Notes: a model not told the origin generated them from the letters alone. Shown: positions 38,163 through 48,107, counted from the first letter of the stretch. The stretch is DNA of 64,000 bases from Lederbergia wuyishanensis (GCF_022900255.1 NZ_JALIRM010000001.1:248001-312000); one strand, 5' to 3'. A program made the numbers and translations.

Positions 38163-39644
38163 TTATCTAATTGCTTCAAATTCTTTTATAACCCTTATTG
38201 TCTTTAAGGTTTCATCTTCAAGTCCTTGGACGGGTAAGCCTACTTCAATGTTTTTTCTAATATACAGAAGATTTTCTTCTGTAATAATCTCACCTGGTAT
38301 AAAGATTGGTATTCCTGGTGGATAAACCATAATAAATTCCGCGCTAATTCGTCCAGCAGACTCATTGAGTGGGATAATCTCCGTCTCAGAATAAAAAGCG
38401 TCTCTAGGGCTCATAGCAAGAAGTGGAATATCAGGCAGAATTACATTATGATGGTTTACGTCATTCTCTGCTTTTCCAAACTTCTCGGATAATTTTTCTA
38501 GAGCTTCAATTAGAATGGCTGCCTCTACATCAGTGTCTCCTGGAGTAACGATGCATAAAATGTTATACAAATCAGATAGTTCAACTTCTATTTGATATTC
38601 ATTTCGGAGCCATTTCTCAGCTTCGTATCCATTTATTCCGAGATCTTTTACGGAAATAATGAGCTTGGTTGGATCGTAATCAAAAACTGCACCAGTCTCT
38701 AACATTTCTTTTCCGGGACACACGAGATGAGGGATTTTATTTACTTTTTGACGAATCTTTTCAGCGAGAGTGATAGCACCGCCTATAAGATCTCTTCCTT
38801 CTGTTGCAAGCCGTTTTCTAGCTGCGTCAAGTGAAGCTAACAATAAATAAGAAGTTGATGTAGTAGTTAGCATACTAATAATAGATTGAACCCGTTGTGG
38901 TGATACCAGTCCTTCGCGAACATTTAACACTGAACTTTGGGTCAAGGAGCCACCTAGCTTATGCACACTTGTAGCTGCCATATCTGCACCAGCTTCCATT
39001 GCTGAATAAGGCAATCCTTCATGAAAATGAATATGAACACCATGTGCTTCATCTACAAGAACTGGAACTTCGTAGGAATGAGCAATATCAACAATCTTTT
39101 TTAAATCAGCTGCTATTCCAAAATAAGTAGGATTAATAACAAGTAAACCCTTTGCATCTGGGTGAATTTCAAGTGCTTTTTCAACAGATTCTGTAGTAAT
39201 CCCATGTGATATTCCTAGGTTAGGGTCAATTTCAGGATGAATAAAGACTGGAGTAGCACCAGAAAACACTATCGCTGACATTACTGATTTATGAACGTTA
39301 CGGGGAACGATAATTTTATCGCCAGGTCCGCAAACTGACATAATCATTGTCATAATGGCACCACTCGTCCCTTGTACAGAAAAGAAAGTATGGTCAGCTC
39401 CAAAAGCTTCAGCTGCCAATTTTTGAGCATCTTTAATCATTCCTTTTGGGGAATGCAAATCATCTAATGGTGCTATATTTATTAAATCTATAGATAAGGC
39501 GTTTTCTCCAATAAAATCTCTGAATTCGGGATCCATTCCAGCACCTTTTTTATGACCGGGAATATGAAATTGAATTGGATTTGATTTGGCATGCTGCACC
39601 AGCCCTGTAAATAGTGGTGTTTCATATTGGGACAATGAAGTCAC
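38163..39644 (-). CDS. speA: Arginine decarboxylase SpeA (Orn/Lys/Arg decarboxylase family)
   Basis: 493 residues, close to B. subtilis SpeA throughout. PLP enzyme with the Schiff-base Lys in TSVHKLGGSLTQSS and the substrate-entry blocks FHIPGHKKGAGMDPEF and VQGTSGAIMTM. Makes agmatine, the first step to spermidine. The C-terminal domain ends PPGIPIFIPGEIITEE, as usual. AAAAGGATGTGAC precedes the start. Transcribed against the flanking genes. Confidence 0.96.
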   Translation of the reverse strand: MTSLSQYETPLFTGLVQHAKSNPIQFHIPGHKKGAGMDPEFRDFIGENALSIDLINIAPLDDLHSPKGMIKDAQKLAAEAFGADHTFFSVQGTSGAIMTMIMSVCGPGDKIIVPRNVHKSVMSAIVFSGATPVFIHPEIDPNLGISHGITTESVEKALEIHPDAKGLLVINPTYFGIAADLKKIVDIAHSYEVPVLVDEAHGVHIHFHEGLPYSAMEAGADMAATSVHKLGGSLTQSSVLNVREGLVSPQRVQSIISMLTTTSTSYLLLASLDAARKRLATEGRDLIGGAITLAEKIRQKVNKIPHLVCPGKEMLETGAVFDYDPTKLIISVKDLGINGYEAEKWLRNEYQIEVELSDLYNILCIVTPGDTDVEAAILIEALEKLSEKFGKAENDVNHHNVILPDIPLLAMSPRDAFYSETEIIPLNESAGRISAEFIMVYPPGIPIFIPGEIITEENLLYIRKNIEVGLPVQGLEDETLKTIRVIKEFEAIR

Positions 39645-39795
39645 ATCCTTTTATAAGTAATAGAAAAGATACTGAAACAAGAACAAATTATAACATCAAT
39701 ATATTGTTTTTCATAGACATATTTACACACATTATTGGTATACGACATAACAAGTGAACTCATAATACATAATAAGAACTAAAGGAGAGTTTAAT

Positions 39796-40074
39796 ATGGA
39801 ATATCAGTACCCATTTTCACTAGATTGGACAACAGATGAAATAGTTGATGTTGTTCAATTTTATCAGACAATTGAAAAGGCGTATGAAACAGGAATCGAA
39901 AAAACAAAATTAATGAATTGTTATAGGAGGTTTAAGGAAATTGTCCCTAGTAAAGCGGAAGAAAAAAAGTTTGATAAGGAATTTGAAGAAGTAAGCGGTT
40001 ATTCCTCCTATAAAACGATAAAAAAAGCAAAAGAAACTGAAAGTGATAAGATAATTAAAATGGGAACGTTATAA
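39796..40074 (+). CDS. yktA: UPF0223 family protein YktA
   Basis: 92 residues, charged and helical, matching the UPF0223 family ([20 protein letters not shown], later [15 protein letters not shown]). AAAGGAGAG precedes the ATG. Conserved next to speA in Bacillus; function unknown. Confidence 0.93.
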   Translation: MEYQYPFSLDWTTDEIVDVVQFYQTIEKAYETGIEKTKLMNCYRRFKEIVPSKAEEKKFDKEFEEVSGYSSYKTIKKAKETESDKIIKMGTL

Positions 40075-40282
40075 TATTCATCTTCGAAAATGTATACGAC
40101 GTTTATGTAAGTTTCTAAACGGGTACAAAAAAGCAAGAGCAGTTAGCTTTCATCCATACTTTTTAGACTTGCTAGGTGAACACACAATTTTGTTACCGCG
40201 TATATTGCGGCAACATACAATATAATAAGCTAAACCCGAAAGTTGAATAAATCTACCACCATTTCGGAAGGGGTGTTTTACC

Positions 40283-40477
40283 ATGAAACAAGTAATGAAT
40301 GCGTATAGGAAGAAAAATTTGGATAAACAAAAACTTGCAGTACTACGTTTGGAGTTAAATTATGAATTGGCCGTTCTTTTCGACGCCTTGCAAGAAAAAG
40401 ATGAAGAAGTGAAAGTAAAAACGATGCGCAAATTGGAAAGAATTCGTTCTGAATTAATAAAACTTGAAGCGTTGTGA
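40283..40477 (+). CDS. Short helical protein of unknown function
   Basis: 64 residues, strongly charged and helical (KKNLDKQKLAVLRLELNYEL, then KVKTMRKLERIRSELIKLEA). GGAAGGGG precedes the ATG. B. subtilis has a similar-sized gene near yktC that I recall as ykzI; equivalence is likely but not verified. Followed by a terminator. Confidence 0.75.
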   Translation: MKQVMNAYRKKNLDKQKLAVLRLELNYELAVLFDALQEKDEEVKVKTMRKLERIRSELIKLEAL

Positions 40478-40501
40478 GTTATAAGATGTTCATGAAAAAT
40501 T

Positions 40502-40546
40502 GAAACGGACTCCCATTTGTGCATTTAGTCGGGTGTTCGTTTTTTA
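40502..40546 (+). terminator. Terminator after the 64-residue protein gene
   Basis: Stem AAACGGACTCCC with GGGTGTTCGTTT (two wobble/mismatch positions), then six T residues. Confidence 0.7.
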
Positions 40547-40629
40547 TTCGTAGAAAACACCAAAAACTTGATAATCAAAATTGTTTTCTCTAAGCTTATG
40601 GATAGGTAGAACATAATGGAGGAATCGTA

Positions 40630-41418
40630 ATGGTCAATTGGTCTAGCGTTGATAAAGCGGCTAAGGAATGGCTAAAAGAAGCTGGTAAAAGCATTGTAGC
40701 TTCATTTGAAACTGCTTTACAAATAGATACGAAAGCGGATGCAAATGACTTAGTCACTAATATCGATAAAGAAGTTGAACAATATTTCACAAGCCAAATT
40801 CGAAAAACATTCCCATCACATAACATATTAGGGGAGGAAGGATTTGGTGATGAAGTTCAAAGTACAGATGGTGTTATTTGGATAATCGATCCGATTGATG
40901 GAACGATGAATTTTGTACATCAGCAAAGGAATTTTTTTATTTCAATCGGAATTTTCGAAAATGGGAAAGGAAAACTCGGTTATCTTTATGATGTAGTACA
41001 TAATGAATTATACTATGCAATTTCAGGTGAGGGTGCGTATTGGGGTGATTTGAAACTCCCAATGCTAGAAAAAGTGGAAGTCAGTGAGGCGGTTATTGGA
41101 TTAAATGCGATGTTATTAACTTCCAATGACGTGAAAAATCCGTTGATTTCTATAGTAAAGGATGTAAGAGGCACGAGATCTTACGGTTCAGCTGCTTTAG
41201 AATTTGCTTATGTTGCAACAGGACGACTTGATGCCTACATAAGCAAGACTCTATCACCTTGGGATTTTGCAGGAGGAAAAATCATCGTTGAAGAAATTGG
41301 AGGAGTTGTTACAGATTTTAAGGGCGAACCATTAAATTTATTGAAAAAAGGCTCTGTAATCGTAGCAAAGCCAGGGCTTCATGAAAAGCTTATTAATGAA
41401 TATTTTCAGGAAAAATAA
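40630..41418 (+). CDS. suhB: Inositol monophosphatase family protein
   Basis: 262 residues with the three metal-binding blocks of the family: GEEGFG, IIDPIDGTMNFVHQ and SPWDFAGGKIIVEEIGG. Lithium-sensitive-type phosphatase acting on inositol phosphate or, in Bacillus (YktC), related sugar phosphates/NADP. AATGGAGG precedes the start. No clear terminator follows. Confidence 0.93.
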   Translation: MVNWSSVDKAAKEWLKEAGKSIVASFETALQIDTKADANDLVTNIDKEVEQYFTSQIRKTFPSHNILGEEGFGDEVQSTDGVIWIIDPIDGTMNFVHQQRNFFISIGIFENGKGKLGYLYDVVHNELYYAISGEGAYWGDLKLPMLEKVEVSEAVIGLNAMLLTSNDVKNPLISIVKDVRGTRSYGSAALEFAYVATGRLDAYISKTLSPWDFAGGKIIVEEIGGVVTDFKGEPLNLLKKGSVIVAKPGLHEKLINEYFQEK

Positions 41419-41752
41419 GTCTCCTAAAACCGCTAAAAAACCTTGTAGAGGTAGGCTTCGCGCCTTGTAAGAAACTCATTTTCAAGACCAGTCTAGAATA
41501 GTTTTATTCAAAAATGTCCTTATAAATATGGCGTATAACAAAGTCAGAAATAACTTTGTCTACGCCATAAAGTGAACTAATGATTAGTGAGACAGTTCCA
41601 GAAAGTATTAGGTTTTTTGAGTTTTTTATTTGGACAAAGAAAGCTTGTGGTCAAATTCCAGAGGTCATAGCTTCCAAATCTAAAACCCACGCAATGAAAG
41701 GGCAAGGAAATCTTTTTATTAGATCCGAAAGTAGAAGTTGCCTTGCGCTCTG
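41419..41752 (+). other. Non-coding region between suhB and ylaF with a large inverted repeat
   Basis: No credible gene. The 89-codon frame beginning at 41580 lacks a ribosome site and runs into ylaF on the other strand. The main structure is a 16-pair imperfect inverted repeat at 41527-41569. The rest may be degraded coding sequence, but I cannot name it. Confidence 0.5.
41527..41569. repeat. Imperfect inverted repeat (long hairpin)
   Basis: Left arm TATGGCGTA then ACAAAGT; right arm ACTTTGT then TACGCCATA; one mismatch and one bulge between the two blocks, eight-base loop. There is no T-run after it on the plus strand. Confidence 0.8.
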
Positions 41753-41938
41753 TTATAATTTACCCCCATCTCTCATTTTTTTCTTAGTTCTAAATCCAAA
41801 TCCCATTACAGCTACTAATACAATAAAGCATACAATCATTCCAAAATAACTATCTAACCCTACAGAGATTCCTATTCCCACTATTGAGAATGCTCCGATT
41901 GTTGCTAATAATAAAAGATTCCACTTAATTCCGTTCAT
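41753..41938 (-). CDS. ylaF: Small membrane protein YlaF (DUF5325)
   Basis: 61 residues: two membrane spans (about 6-25 and 30-48) and a basic tail (RTKKKMRDGG). AAGGAGG lies upstream of the ATG. Size, topology and place next to typA match YlaF. Function unknown. Confidence 0.85.
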   Translation of the reverse strand: MNGIKWNLLLLATIGAFSIVGIGISVGLDSYFGMIVCFIVLVAVMGFGFRTKKKMRDGGKL

Positions 41939-41997
41939 ATTTTTTTCCTCCTTAAAGGTATATTGTACAAAAAAAATTCCATTTCTTCTACTGTATG

Positions 41998-42006
41998 TGA
42001 TATAAT
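41998..42006 (+). promoter_or_regulatory. Extended -10 promoter of typA
   Basis: TGA directly followed by a perfect TATAAT (42001-42006) gives an extended -10; no good -35. It implies a typA leader of about 255 bases. Confidence 0.6.
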
Positions 42007-42012
42007 AGTTCA

Positions 42013-42268
42013 GTTAAATATAAACTTAAAATGTTTAGCGCAAGTTGCCGTTGACGAACTAAATTCTAGTCCTCTTCTTTCGTGAAAGTAAACAGAGATA
42101 TGTCTATAAGACAAGTCTTGTTTCCTGTATCGCAAGCTTAGGCCAATAATATAGTTTTAACTTTATAATCCACGTCAATATGTTTTTATCGAAGAAGGAC
42201 CTGTATCCTGTTGGCCCGAACTTCAATAAGCAGGCACTTGCGCTTTTCTTACTGCAGGAGGAAACACC
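42013..42268 (+). other. Long untranslated leader of typA
   Basis: About 255 bases without an open frame of note between the promoter and the TTG start. It contains small inverted repeats, for example GACAAG/CTTGTT around 42110-42122. No known riboswitch class recognised. Confidence 0.45.
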
Positions 42269-44107
42269 TTGAAACTTAGAGAAGATATCCGTAATATTGC
42301 CATTATCGCACACGTAGACCACGGGAAAACAACATTAGTTGACCAGCTTTTAAAACAGTCAGGAACATTTAGGTCAAACGAACAAGTGGCAGAACGCGCT
42401 ATGGATTCTAATGACATTGAAAGAGAGCGCGGAATTACGATCCTAGCAAAGAATACTGCCATTCAATATAAAGATACAAAAATAAATATATTGGATACTC
42501 CTGGACACGCCGACTTCGGTGGAGAGGTTGAGCGAATTTTAAAAATGGTTGACGGAGTACTTTTGGTTGTTGATGCTTATGAAGGTTGTATGCCACAAAC
42601 GCGTTTTGTTTTAAAAAAGGCACTTGAACAGAATTTGACACCTATTGTCGTAGTTAATAAAATTGACCGTGATTTCGCTCGTCCAGAGGAAGTGGTTGAT
42701 GAAGTACTTGAGCTCTTTATAGAATTGGATGCAAATGATGAACAATTGGAGTTCCCTGTCATTTATGCATCTGGTATTAAAGGAACTGCGAGTAGAGAGA
42801 TTCAACAACAAGAAAATATGGAAGCATTATACGAAACAATTGTTGATTTTATTCCTGCTCCAGTAGATAACAAAGAAGAACCTTTACAATTCCAAGTTTC
42901 TCTACTCGATTATAACGATTATGTAGGAAGAATTGGAATTGGAAGAATTTTTAGAGGGACGATGAAAGTCGGTCAGCAAGTCGCTATTCTTAAACAAGAT
43001 GGTACAACAAAGCAGTTCCGTGTAACTAAAATGTTTGGCTTTTTTGGCTTAAAAAGAGTTGAGATTAATGAAGCTTATGCTGGTGATCTTATTGCTGTTT
43101 CCGGAATGGAGAACATTGATGTTGGGGATACAATTTGTCCTATTGAACACCAAGAAGCCCTTCCTTCTTTACGAATAGATGAGCCTACTTTACAGATGAC
43201 TTTTTTGGTGAATAACAGTCCATTTGCAGGAAGAGAAGGGAAGTATTTAACTTCAAGAAAAGTTGAAGAGCGTCTTCGCAGTCAACTAGAAACAGATGTA
43301 AGTCTTCGTGTAGATAATACAGATTCTCCAGATGCATGGATTGTATCAGGTAGAGGAGAGCTTCATCTTTCCATCCTCATTGAAAATATGAGGCGTGAAG
43401 GTTATGAATTGCAAGTATCTAAACCGCAAGTTATTGTAAAAGAAATAGATGGTGTTAAATGTGAACCAGTTGAAAGAGTGCAAATAGATATTCCTGAGGA
43501 ACATACAGGAAGCATTATTGAATCTCTAGGAACCCGTAAAGGCGAAATGCTTGATATGATTAATAATGGTAATGGACAGGTTCGTTTAGTTTTCCATGTA
43601 CCAGCTCGCGGGTTAATAGGATATACAACAGAATTTATGACTTTAACTAGAGGTTATGGAATATTGAATCATACCTTTGATAGTTATCAACCAATGCAAC
43701 AAGGAAAAGTTGGAGGCAGAAGACAAGGCGTTCTCGTTTCCATGGAAACAGGAAAAGCGACTACTTATGGGATCTTGCAAGTAGAGGATCGTGGAACGAT
43801 TTTTGTAGAGCCAGGAACTGAGATTTATGAAGGTATGATAGTAGGTGAACATACGAGAGAGAATGATATAACAGTAAATATTACAAAAACAAAGCATGCA
43901 ACGAATGTAAGATCGGCAACGAAAGATCAAACAGCTGTTATTAAAAAACCTCGTCTGATGTCTTTAGAAGAAGCTCTTGAATATTTAAATGATGATGAAT
44001 ATTGTGAAGTAACTCCGGAATCAATTCGTCTTCGTAAAAAAATTCTGGATAAAAATGAACGTGAACGTGTAGCTAAGAAGAAAAAATATGCTGAAATGGA
44101 ACAATAG
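42269..44107 (+). CDS. typA: Ribosome-associated translational GTPase TypA/BipA
   Basis: 612 residues starting at TTG behind CAGGAGG. G1 AHVDHGKTT near 15, switch region RERGITI, G3 DTPGHADF and G4 NKIDR, followed by EF-G-like domains II, III and V and the BipA-specific C-terminal domain ([20 protein letters not shown]). Binds the ribosome and aids 50S assembly, especially at low temperature or stress. Full length; B. subtilis YlaG counterpart. Confidence 0.97.
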   Translation: MKLREDIRNIAIIAHVDHGKTTLVDQLLKQSGTFRSNEQVAERAMDSNDIERERGITILAKNTAIQYKDTKINILDTPGHADFGGEVERILKMVDGVLLVVDAYEGCMPQTRFVLKKALEQNLTPIVVVNKIDRDFARPEEVVDEVLELFIELDANDEQLEFPVIYASGIKGTASREIQQQENMEALYETIVDFIPAPVDNKEEPLQFQVSLLDYNDYVGRIGIGRIFRGTMKVGQQVAILKQDGTTKQFRVTKMFGFFGLKRVEINEAYAGDLIAVSGMENIDVGDTICPIEHQEALPSLRIDEPTLQMTFLVNNSPFAGREGKYLTSRKVEERLRSQLETDVSLRVDNTDSPDAWIVSGRGELHLSILIENMRREGYELQVSKPQVIVKEIDGVKCEPVERVQIDIPEEHTGSIIESLGTRKGEMLDMINNGNGQVRLVFHVPARGLIGYTTEFMTLTRGYGILNHTFDSYQPMQQGKVGGRRQGVLVSMETGKATTYGILQVEDRGTIFVEPGTEIYEGMIVGEHTRENDITVNITKTKHATNVRSATKDQTAVIKKPRLMSLEEALEYLNDDEYCEVTPESIRLRKKILDKNERERVAKKKKYAEMEQ

Positions 44108-44140
44108 ATGAAACATTAATCTGCTTTATGTTATGCTATA

Positions 44141-44173
44141 CTCGACCCAAAAGTTTTATGGGTCGAGTTTTTT
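44141..44173 (+). terminator. Terminator after typA
   Basis: Eight-pair stem CTCGACCC/GGGTCGAG and a T6 tract. Confidence 0.92.
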
Positions 44174-44197
44174 ACAGTAGAAAGAGGTATAAGATAA

Positions 44198-44569
44198 ATG
44201 AATATATTGAATTTTGATGGATTTGTTCTTGCTCTTACACGTTCTGATTTAAGAGCTATTGATAACTTTTCGCCTACGTTAAAATTTTTTTACCAACTGA
44301 CAGACAGTGCACAGACTTCTAATTGGCTACTTTGGTTAACAATTACTGGTTTGGCCATCCTCGTTTATAAGTTAGGCTTTGCTAAGAAATTGCCATTATT
44401 GAAATCGGCTATTATTTACTTATTTTTAATCGTTGGTTGCTTGTTTCTAACATTTTTAGCTATATTTCTTCCGATAGCAGAAGGACTGATGGTGGCGGCC
44501 CTCATCCTTATTATTTATAAAATAAGATTAAACCGTGAAAGAAAATCCGGAGCATTGGAAAGAAACTAA
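44198..44569 (+). CDS. ylaH: Membrane protein YlaH
   Basis: 123 residues with three spans (about 44-60, 68-88, 90-108), a polar N-terminus of 40 residues and a basic tail. AAAGAGGTATAAG precedes the ATG. Topology and position after typA match YlaH. Function unknown. Confidence 0.85.
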   Translation: MNILNFDGFVLALTRSDLRAIDNFSPTLKFFYQLTDSAQTSNWLLWLTITGLAILVYKLGFAKKLPLLKSAIIYLFLIVGCLFLTFLAIFLPIAEGLMVAALILIIYKIRLNRERKSGALERN

Positions 44570-44570
44570 T

Positions 44571-44607
44571 AAAAAACCCAGAATTTCACTAAGAAATCTG
44601 GGTTTTT
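44571..44607. terminator. Terminator after ylaH
   Basis: Stem AAAAAACCCAGA-TTTC with GAAATCTGGGTTTTTT; A and T tracts on both sides make it usable in both directions. Confidence 0.9.
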
Positions 44608-44611
44608 TATA

Positions 44612-44745
44612 TGATAAGAAAGCTTATTTGACTCAGGCTTACCGCTCCAAGCGCCCTGTTCTAAGTCAAATGACCTGAACAATGAAAGGTGATACTCTTT
44701 TAACTGTCCTTTCCTCCAAGCGGGCTCCTTAAGCTTTTCTTTATC
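44612..44745. other. Multi-stem structured intergenic element
   Basis: Outer arms GATAAGAAAGCTTA (44613-44626) and TAAGCTTTTCTTTATC (44730-44745) pair over 14 positions. Inside, TTTGACT (44627-44633) pairs with AGTCAAA (44664-44670) around a further GGCTT/AAGC hairpin. CTCCAAGCG occurs twice. It lies after the ylaH terminator and at the end of ylaI; it could be a 3' structure of ylaI or a small RNA or mobile-repeat remnant. Confidence 0.5.
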
Positions 44746-44751
44746 GTTTAA

Positions 44752-44952
44752 TTAAAAATCATCATCTTGTTTACTGTAGCTGTATAATTGGAATGCCCCA
44801 CTTGCTAATCTGGCTTCCGTTTTTACCTTGATTCTATCATGACAGCTTTGACACATATATGTGTGAATGGGTCGATTTCTCAACTTTTTTGCTAAAGTGG
44901 AGTCATCTTCTAAATCTGAACGTTGGTCACATAAGATACATTGAACTTTCAT
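44752..44952 (-). CDS. ylaI: Small zinc-ribbon protein YlaI (DUF2197)
   Basis: 66 residues from the ATG at 44952 (AGAGGTG upstream; an upstream in-frame ATG has no site). Two Cys-x2-Cys pairs, CILC near residue 5 and CQSC near 35, should bind one zinc. Matches YlaI. Function unknown. Confidence 0.87.
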   Translation of the reverse strand: MKVQCILCDQRSDLEDDSTLAKKLRNRPIHTYMCQSCHDRIKVKTEARLASGAFQLYSYSKQDDDF

Positions 44953-45018
44953 TTTAACACCTCTGAAGAATCCTACTTTCATTCTTCACAGTATATCATG
45001 TAATGAATTGGTAATTCA

Positions 45019-45624
45019 CTATTTTTTTTCATTAGATTGTTCTTGTTGTTCATTTTCCAGTTGACGATCATTTTTACCATTCATTTGATTTCTTGGCTTT
45101 TTTACAGCGTTTTCAGGATTTTTTCCCATTTCAGGAGTTGGGGCATCAGGAATAATTCTACCAACAATGTCTGATAATTCATTCATAATTCCTTGTACTG
45201 GCTTTCCAGCTGCCATGTCATTTCTAATTTCTCTCAACCTAGCGTTTATATCTGGATCCGCGACAACCAATGCCCCAGCTCCTTGAGGATCATGTTTCAA
45301 ACTTTCAGCAACTGAATACTTTATTGTCCCTACTTTTGATCTATCCACGTTAGCGTCAACATCTATACCGACAATTGCGATATTACCAAGCACGACGGCT
45401 GTTGCTCCATGTACATTTGGGATTCCAGCAGCAAGATTTGCAAGATGATTAGCTCTTTCATCATCTGTATATTGATTATTTTTATTAATGCTTATATGAC
45501 TATTTTTTACAGAAACACCTTGAGGCATAACTTCTGAGTCTCGATTGAATTGTGATTGTCCATTATTTTGACTACAGGCAGAGGTAATCAGAATGATGAA
45601 TATAAAAAATATTGCATTACGCAT
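45019..45624 (-). CDS. ylaJ: YhcN/YlaJ-family sporulation lipoprotein
   Basis: 201 residues from the ATG at 45624, chosen for GGAGGG just upstream and the lipoprotein signal (hydrophobic run then TSAC). The YhcN/YlaJ domain spans about 55-150 (HLANLAAGIPNVHGATAVVLGNIA-like start). The C-terminal tail is Asn/Gln/Lys-rich. Family members are forespore or germination-related lipoproteins. It has no close partner on its strand except ylaI. Confidence 0.92.
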   Translation of the reverse strand: MRNAIFFIFIILITSACSQNNGQSQFNRDSEVMPQGVSVKNSHISINKNNQYTDDERANHLANLAAGIPNVHGATAVVLGNIAIVGIDVDANVDRSKVGTIKYSVAESLKHDPQGAGALVVADPDINARLREIRNDMAAGKPVQGIMNELSDIVGRIIPDAPTPEMGKNPENAVKKPRNQMNGKNDRQLENEQQEQSNEKK

Positions 45625-45797
45625 TAATATCCCTCCAAAAATCACTACTTCTTGACTTATTTTGCTTTTTTCTTCTATCTTTATGCAGACTTTCATATAT
45701 TTCATAAAATAGAATAATCATCTGTAAGGTTATTTCTCCTGACACCGGGCAGTGTCCGTGAACATAAGATATTAAAAAGGAGCAGGAGGCATCAATT

Positions 45798-47126
45798 TTG
45801 ACAAAAATTTATGTAATAGACACAAATGTCTTACTACAGGATCCCAATTCCATTTTTTCCTTTGAGGAACATGATGTCATAATCCCAGCCGTTGTTCTTG
45901 AAGAGGTCGATTCTAAAAAACGGTACATGAATGAAATTGGTAGAAATGCAAGACATATTGCGAAATTGATTGACAGCTTCAGAGAAAAAGGCAAGCTCCA
46001 TGAAAAAATTAAGCTTGAGAATGGGGGGACTCTTCGCATAGAACTGAATCACCGTTCCTTTCAGCAACTTCAAGAAATTTTTATTGAAAAAACGAATGAC
46101 AATCGCATATTAGCGGTTGCTAAAAATATTGCACTTGAAGAAGAAACAAAGGTAGATGGCAAATCGGTGATCCTTGTTAGTAAGGATGCTCTTTTAAGGG
46201 TCAAAGCAGATGCGTTGGGCTTACATGCAGAGGACTTCTTGAACGATCGTGTCGTTGAGATAGATGATATATATACGGGTGTAGCAGAGCATTATATTAG
46301 TTTGGATAAAATTGGCCGTTTTTACGAAAAGGGAGAAATTTTATTACATGAAAATAAAGATAAGAAGTACTATCCAAATCAATTTCTAATTATAAGGGAT
46401 GAACTTGGAAGTTCTGCTTCTGGAATTGGAATAATTGATGCTTCTGGTACAGTTATTAAAAAGTTGATAAATCATAATGATTCAATTTGGGGAATTAAGC
46501 CACGGAATGCCCAGCAAACAATGGCAATGGAATTACTAGTTCGAAAAGATATTCAACTTGTAACAATGACAGGAAAAGCAGGGACCGGCAAAACCTTGTT
46601 GGCTTTGGCTGCAGGATTAATGCAAACCGAAGATATGCGAATATATAAGAAATTGCTCGTTGCTCGCCCTATCGTTCCAGTAGGAAAGGATATAGGATAT
46701 TTGCCTGGGGAGAAGAAAGAGAAGTTGCGGCCATGGATGCAGCCTATTTACGATAATCTAGAATTTTTATTTAATACAAAAAAACCTGGAGAAATAGATG
46801 CTATTTTGGCAGGAATGAGTTCAATTGAAGTAGAGGCGCTTACGTATATAAGGGGGCGGAGTATCCCTGAGCAATTTATAATAATCAACGAGGCACAAAA
46901 CTTAACAAAGCACGAGGCGAAAACAATATTAACTAGAGTTGGAGAAGGTAGTAAAATAGTTTTTATGGGGGATCCTGAACAAATTGATCATCCATATTTA
47001 GATGAATATAATAATGGATTAACATATGTTTTAGAAAGCTTTAAAAACGAAGCATCTGCAGGACATGTAAAGCTAGTAAAAGGTGAGCGTTCAAGTCTCG
47101 CACAACTAGCAGCAGATTTACTTTAA
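45798..47126 (+). CDS. ylaK: PIN-PhoH fusion ATPase/RNase YlaK (PhoH2)
   Basis: 442 residues from a TTG behind CAGGAGG. N-terminal PIN nuclease domain with acidic residues in YVIDTNVLLQDP and VLEEVDSKK. C-terminal PhoH helicase/ATPase with Walker A TGKAGTGKT near 258 and Walker B-like FIIINEAQNLT, where Asn-Glu replaces Asp-Glu. PhoH2 proteins are RNA helicase-ribonucleases. Divergent from ylaJ. Confidence 0.94.
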   Translation: MTKIYVIDTNVLLQDPNSIFSFEEHDVIIPAVVLEEVDSKKRYMNEIGRNARHIAKLIDSFREKGKLHEKIKLENGGTLRIELNHRSFQQLQEIFIEKTNDNRILAVAKNIALEEETKVDGKSVILVSKDALLRVKADALGLHAEDFLNDRVVEIDDIYTGVAEHYISLDKIGRFYEKGEILLHENKDKKYYPNQFLIIRDELGSSASGIGIIDASGTVIKKLINHNDSIWGIKPRNAQQTMAMELLVRKDIQLVTMTGKAGTGKTLLALAAGLMQTEDMRIYKKLLVARPIVPVGKDIGYLPGEKKEKLRPWMQPIYDNLEFLFNTKKPGEIDAILAGMSSIEVEALTYIRGRSIPEQFIIINEAQNLTKHEAKTILTRVGEGSKIVFMGDPEQIDHPYLDEYNNGLTYVLESFKNEASAGHVKLVKGERSSLAQLAADLL

Positions 47127-47286
47127 ATGAAATTAATTTTAACATAAAGGGTAAAATTGGAATTTTAAACTATAACATTCCGAAGATATAAGAATTCGTC
47201 CTTCTCAATATAGCTAGTCTAATCTTCTAAGGGGAAAGATCGCTTTTGGATTTATAAAAACTATGAACTTTACAAAAAAACTAAAT

Positions 47287-47315
47287 GAAAAGATCCATCA
47301 GTGATGGATCTTTTT
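47287..47315. terminator. Bidirectional terminator between ylaK and ylaL
   Basis: Stem AAAAGATCCATCA/TGATGGATCTTTTT with a four-base loop between convergent genes. Confidence 0.9.
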
Positions 47316-47320
47316 GTGTA

Positions 47321-47815
47321 TTATTCAACTCTGAATGATTTTACACGTTTAATTGGATTTTGTCGATTTGAGCCATCTGGATATAAAATATGAACAGGAC
47401 CATCTTCTTTTAATGGCTTGCCTTCCTTGGAATACTGAAGGATAAGATTGTAGCCTTCATTTAAAGGTATACTAAAATCTTCAGTTTCCGTTTCAACAAC
47501 AAGGATATTAGCATCCTCTAATGGCTCTGCATTTTTTAAAAATGGTTCAAATTTAATTCCAAATGTACCTGTTAATACCTTTACCTTCTCAAATTGGCGT
47601 TCAGATTTCAAAGTTGGAGGAGATACAGCACCTTCCTTGATGACTCGGTCCCAGTGCTTAGAAACAACTGTTAACTCTTCTTCATCTTTCTCCTCGTGTT
47701 TTTCTTCCATAAAATATGTATTTAAGTCAATACGCCGATCGTCAAAAATCCAAACGCCGGCATCAAGAGTAATTGGAAATTTTACTTTTCCCTTAATGGA
47801 CATTATTGTGTTCAT
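47321..47815 (-). CDS. ylaL: YlaL-family protein
   Basis: 164 residues, soluble, no signal peptide. A charged central loop (EEKHEEKDEEE) separates an N-terminal strand-rich part from a C-terminal part ending GPVHILYPDGSNRQNPIKRV, which resembles the end of sulfite-oxidase-like folds, but no cofactor residues are evident. GAAAGGGG precedes the ATG. Matches YlaL by position; function unknown. Confidence 0.82.
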   Translation of the reverse strand: MNTIMSIKGKVKFPITLDAGVWIFDDRRIDLNTYFMEEKHEEKDEEELTVVSKHWDRVIKEGAVSPPTLKSERQFEKVKVLTGTFGIKFEPFLKNAEPLEDANILVVETETEDFSIPLNEGYNLILQYSKEGKPLKEDGPVHILYPDGSNRQNPIKRVKSFRVE

Positions 47816-48107
47816 TTTATAACCCCTTTCTCATATTCGTAAATTATAACTTGAAACTTTATAAAATAAAAGTTGTACAACTTTCGATATATGCTTAGAT
47901 GTTATTCAAAAGATAAAATCTATAGTGGAAACATAAGAAATCCTATGGTGGAATCATATACAAAACGTCTCGTTGTACTTGCTTTTTATATATATTAGAT
48001 GTAGAATTTACAGATAGGATTGTCTGTTTGTTTCAAGAATGGCAACAATTTAAATGACCTTGATAATAATTGGTACATGCGCTGTTCTAATGATAAGGGG
48101 GATTAAT

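Noticed and set aside
41580-41849. 89-codon plus-strand frame between suhB and ylaF
   Set aside because: No ribosome site, low-complexity end, and antisense overlap with the convincing ylaF gene.
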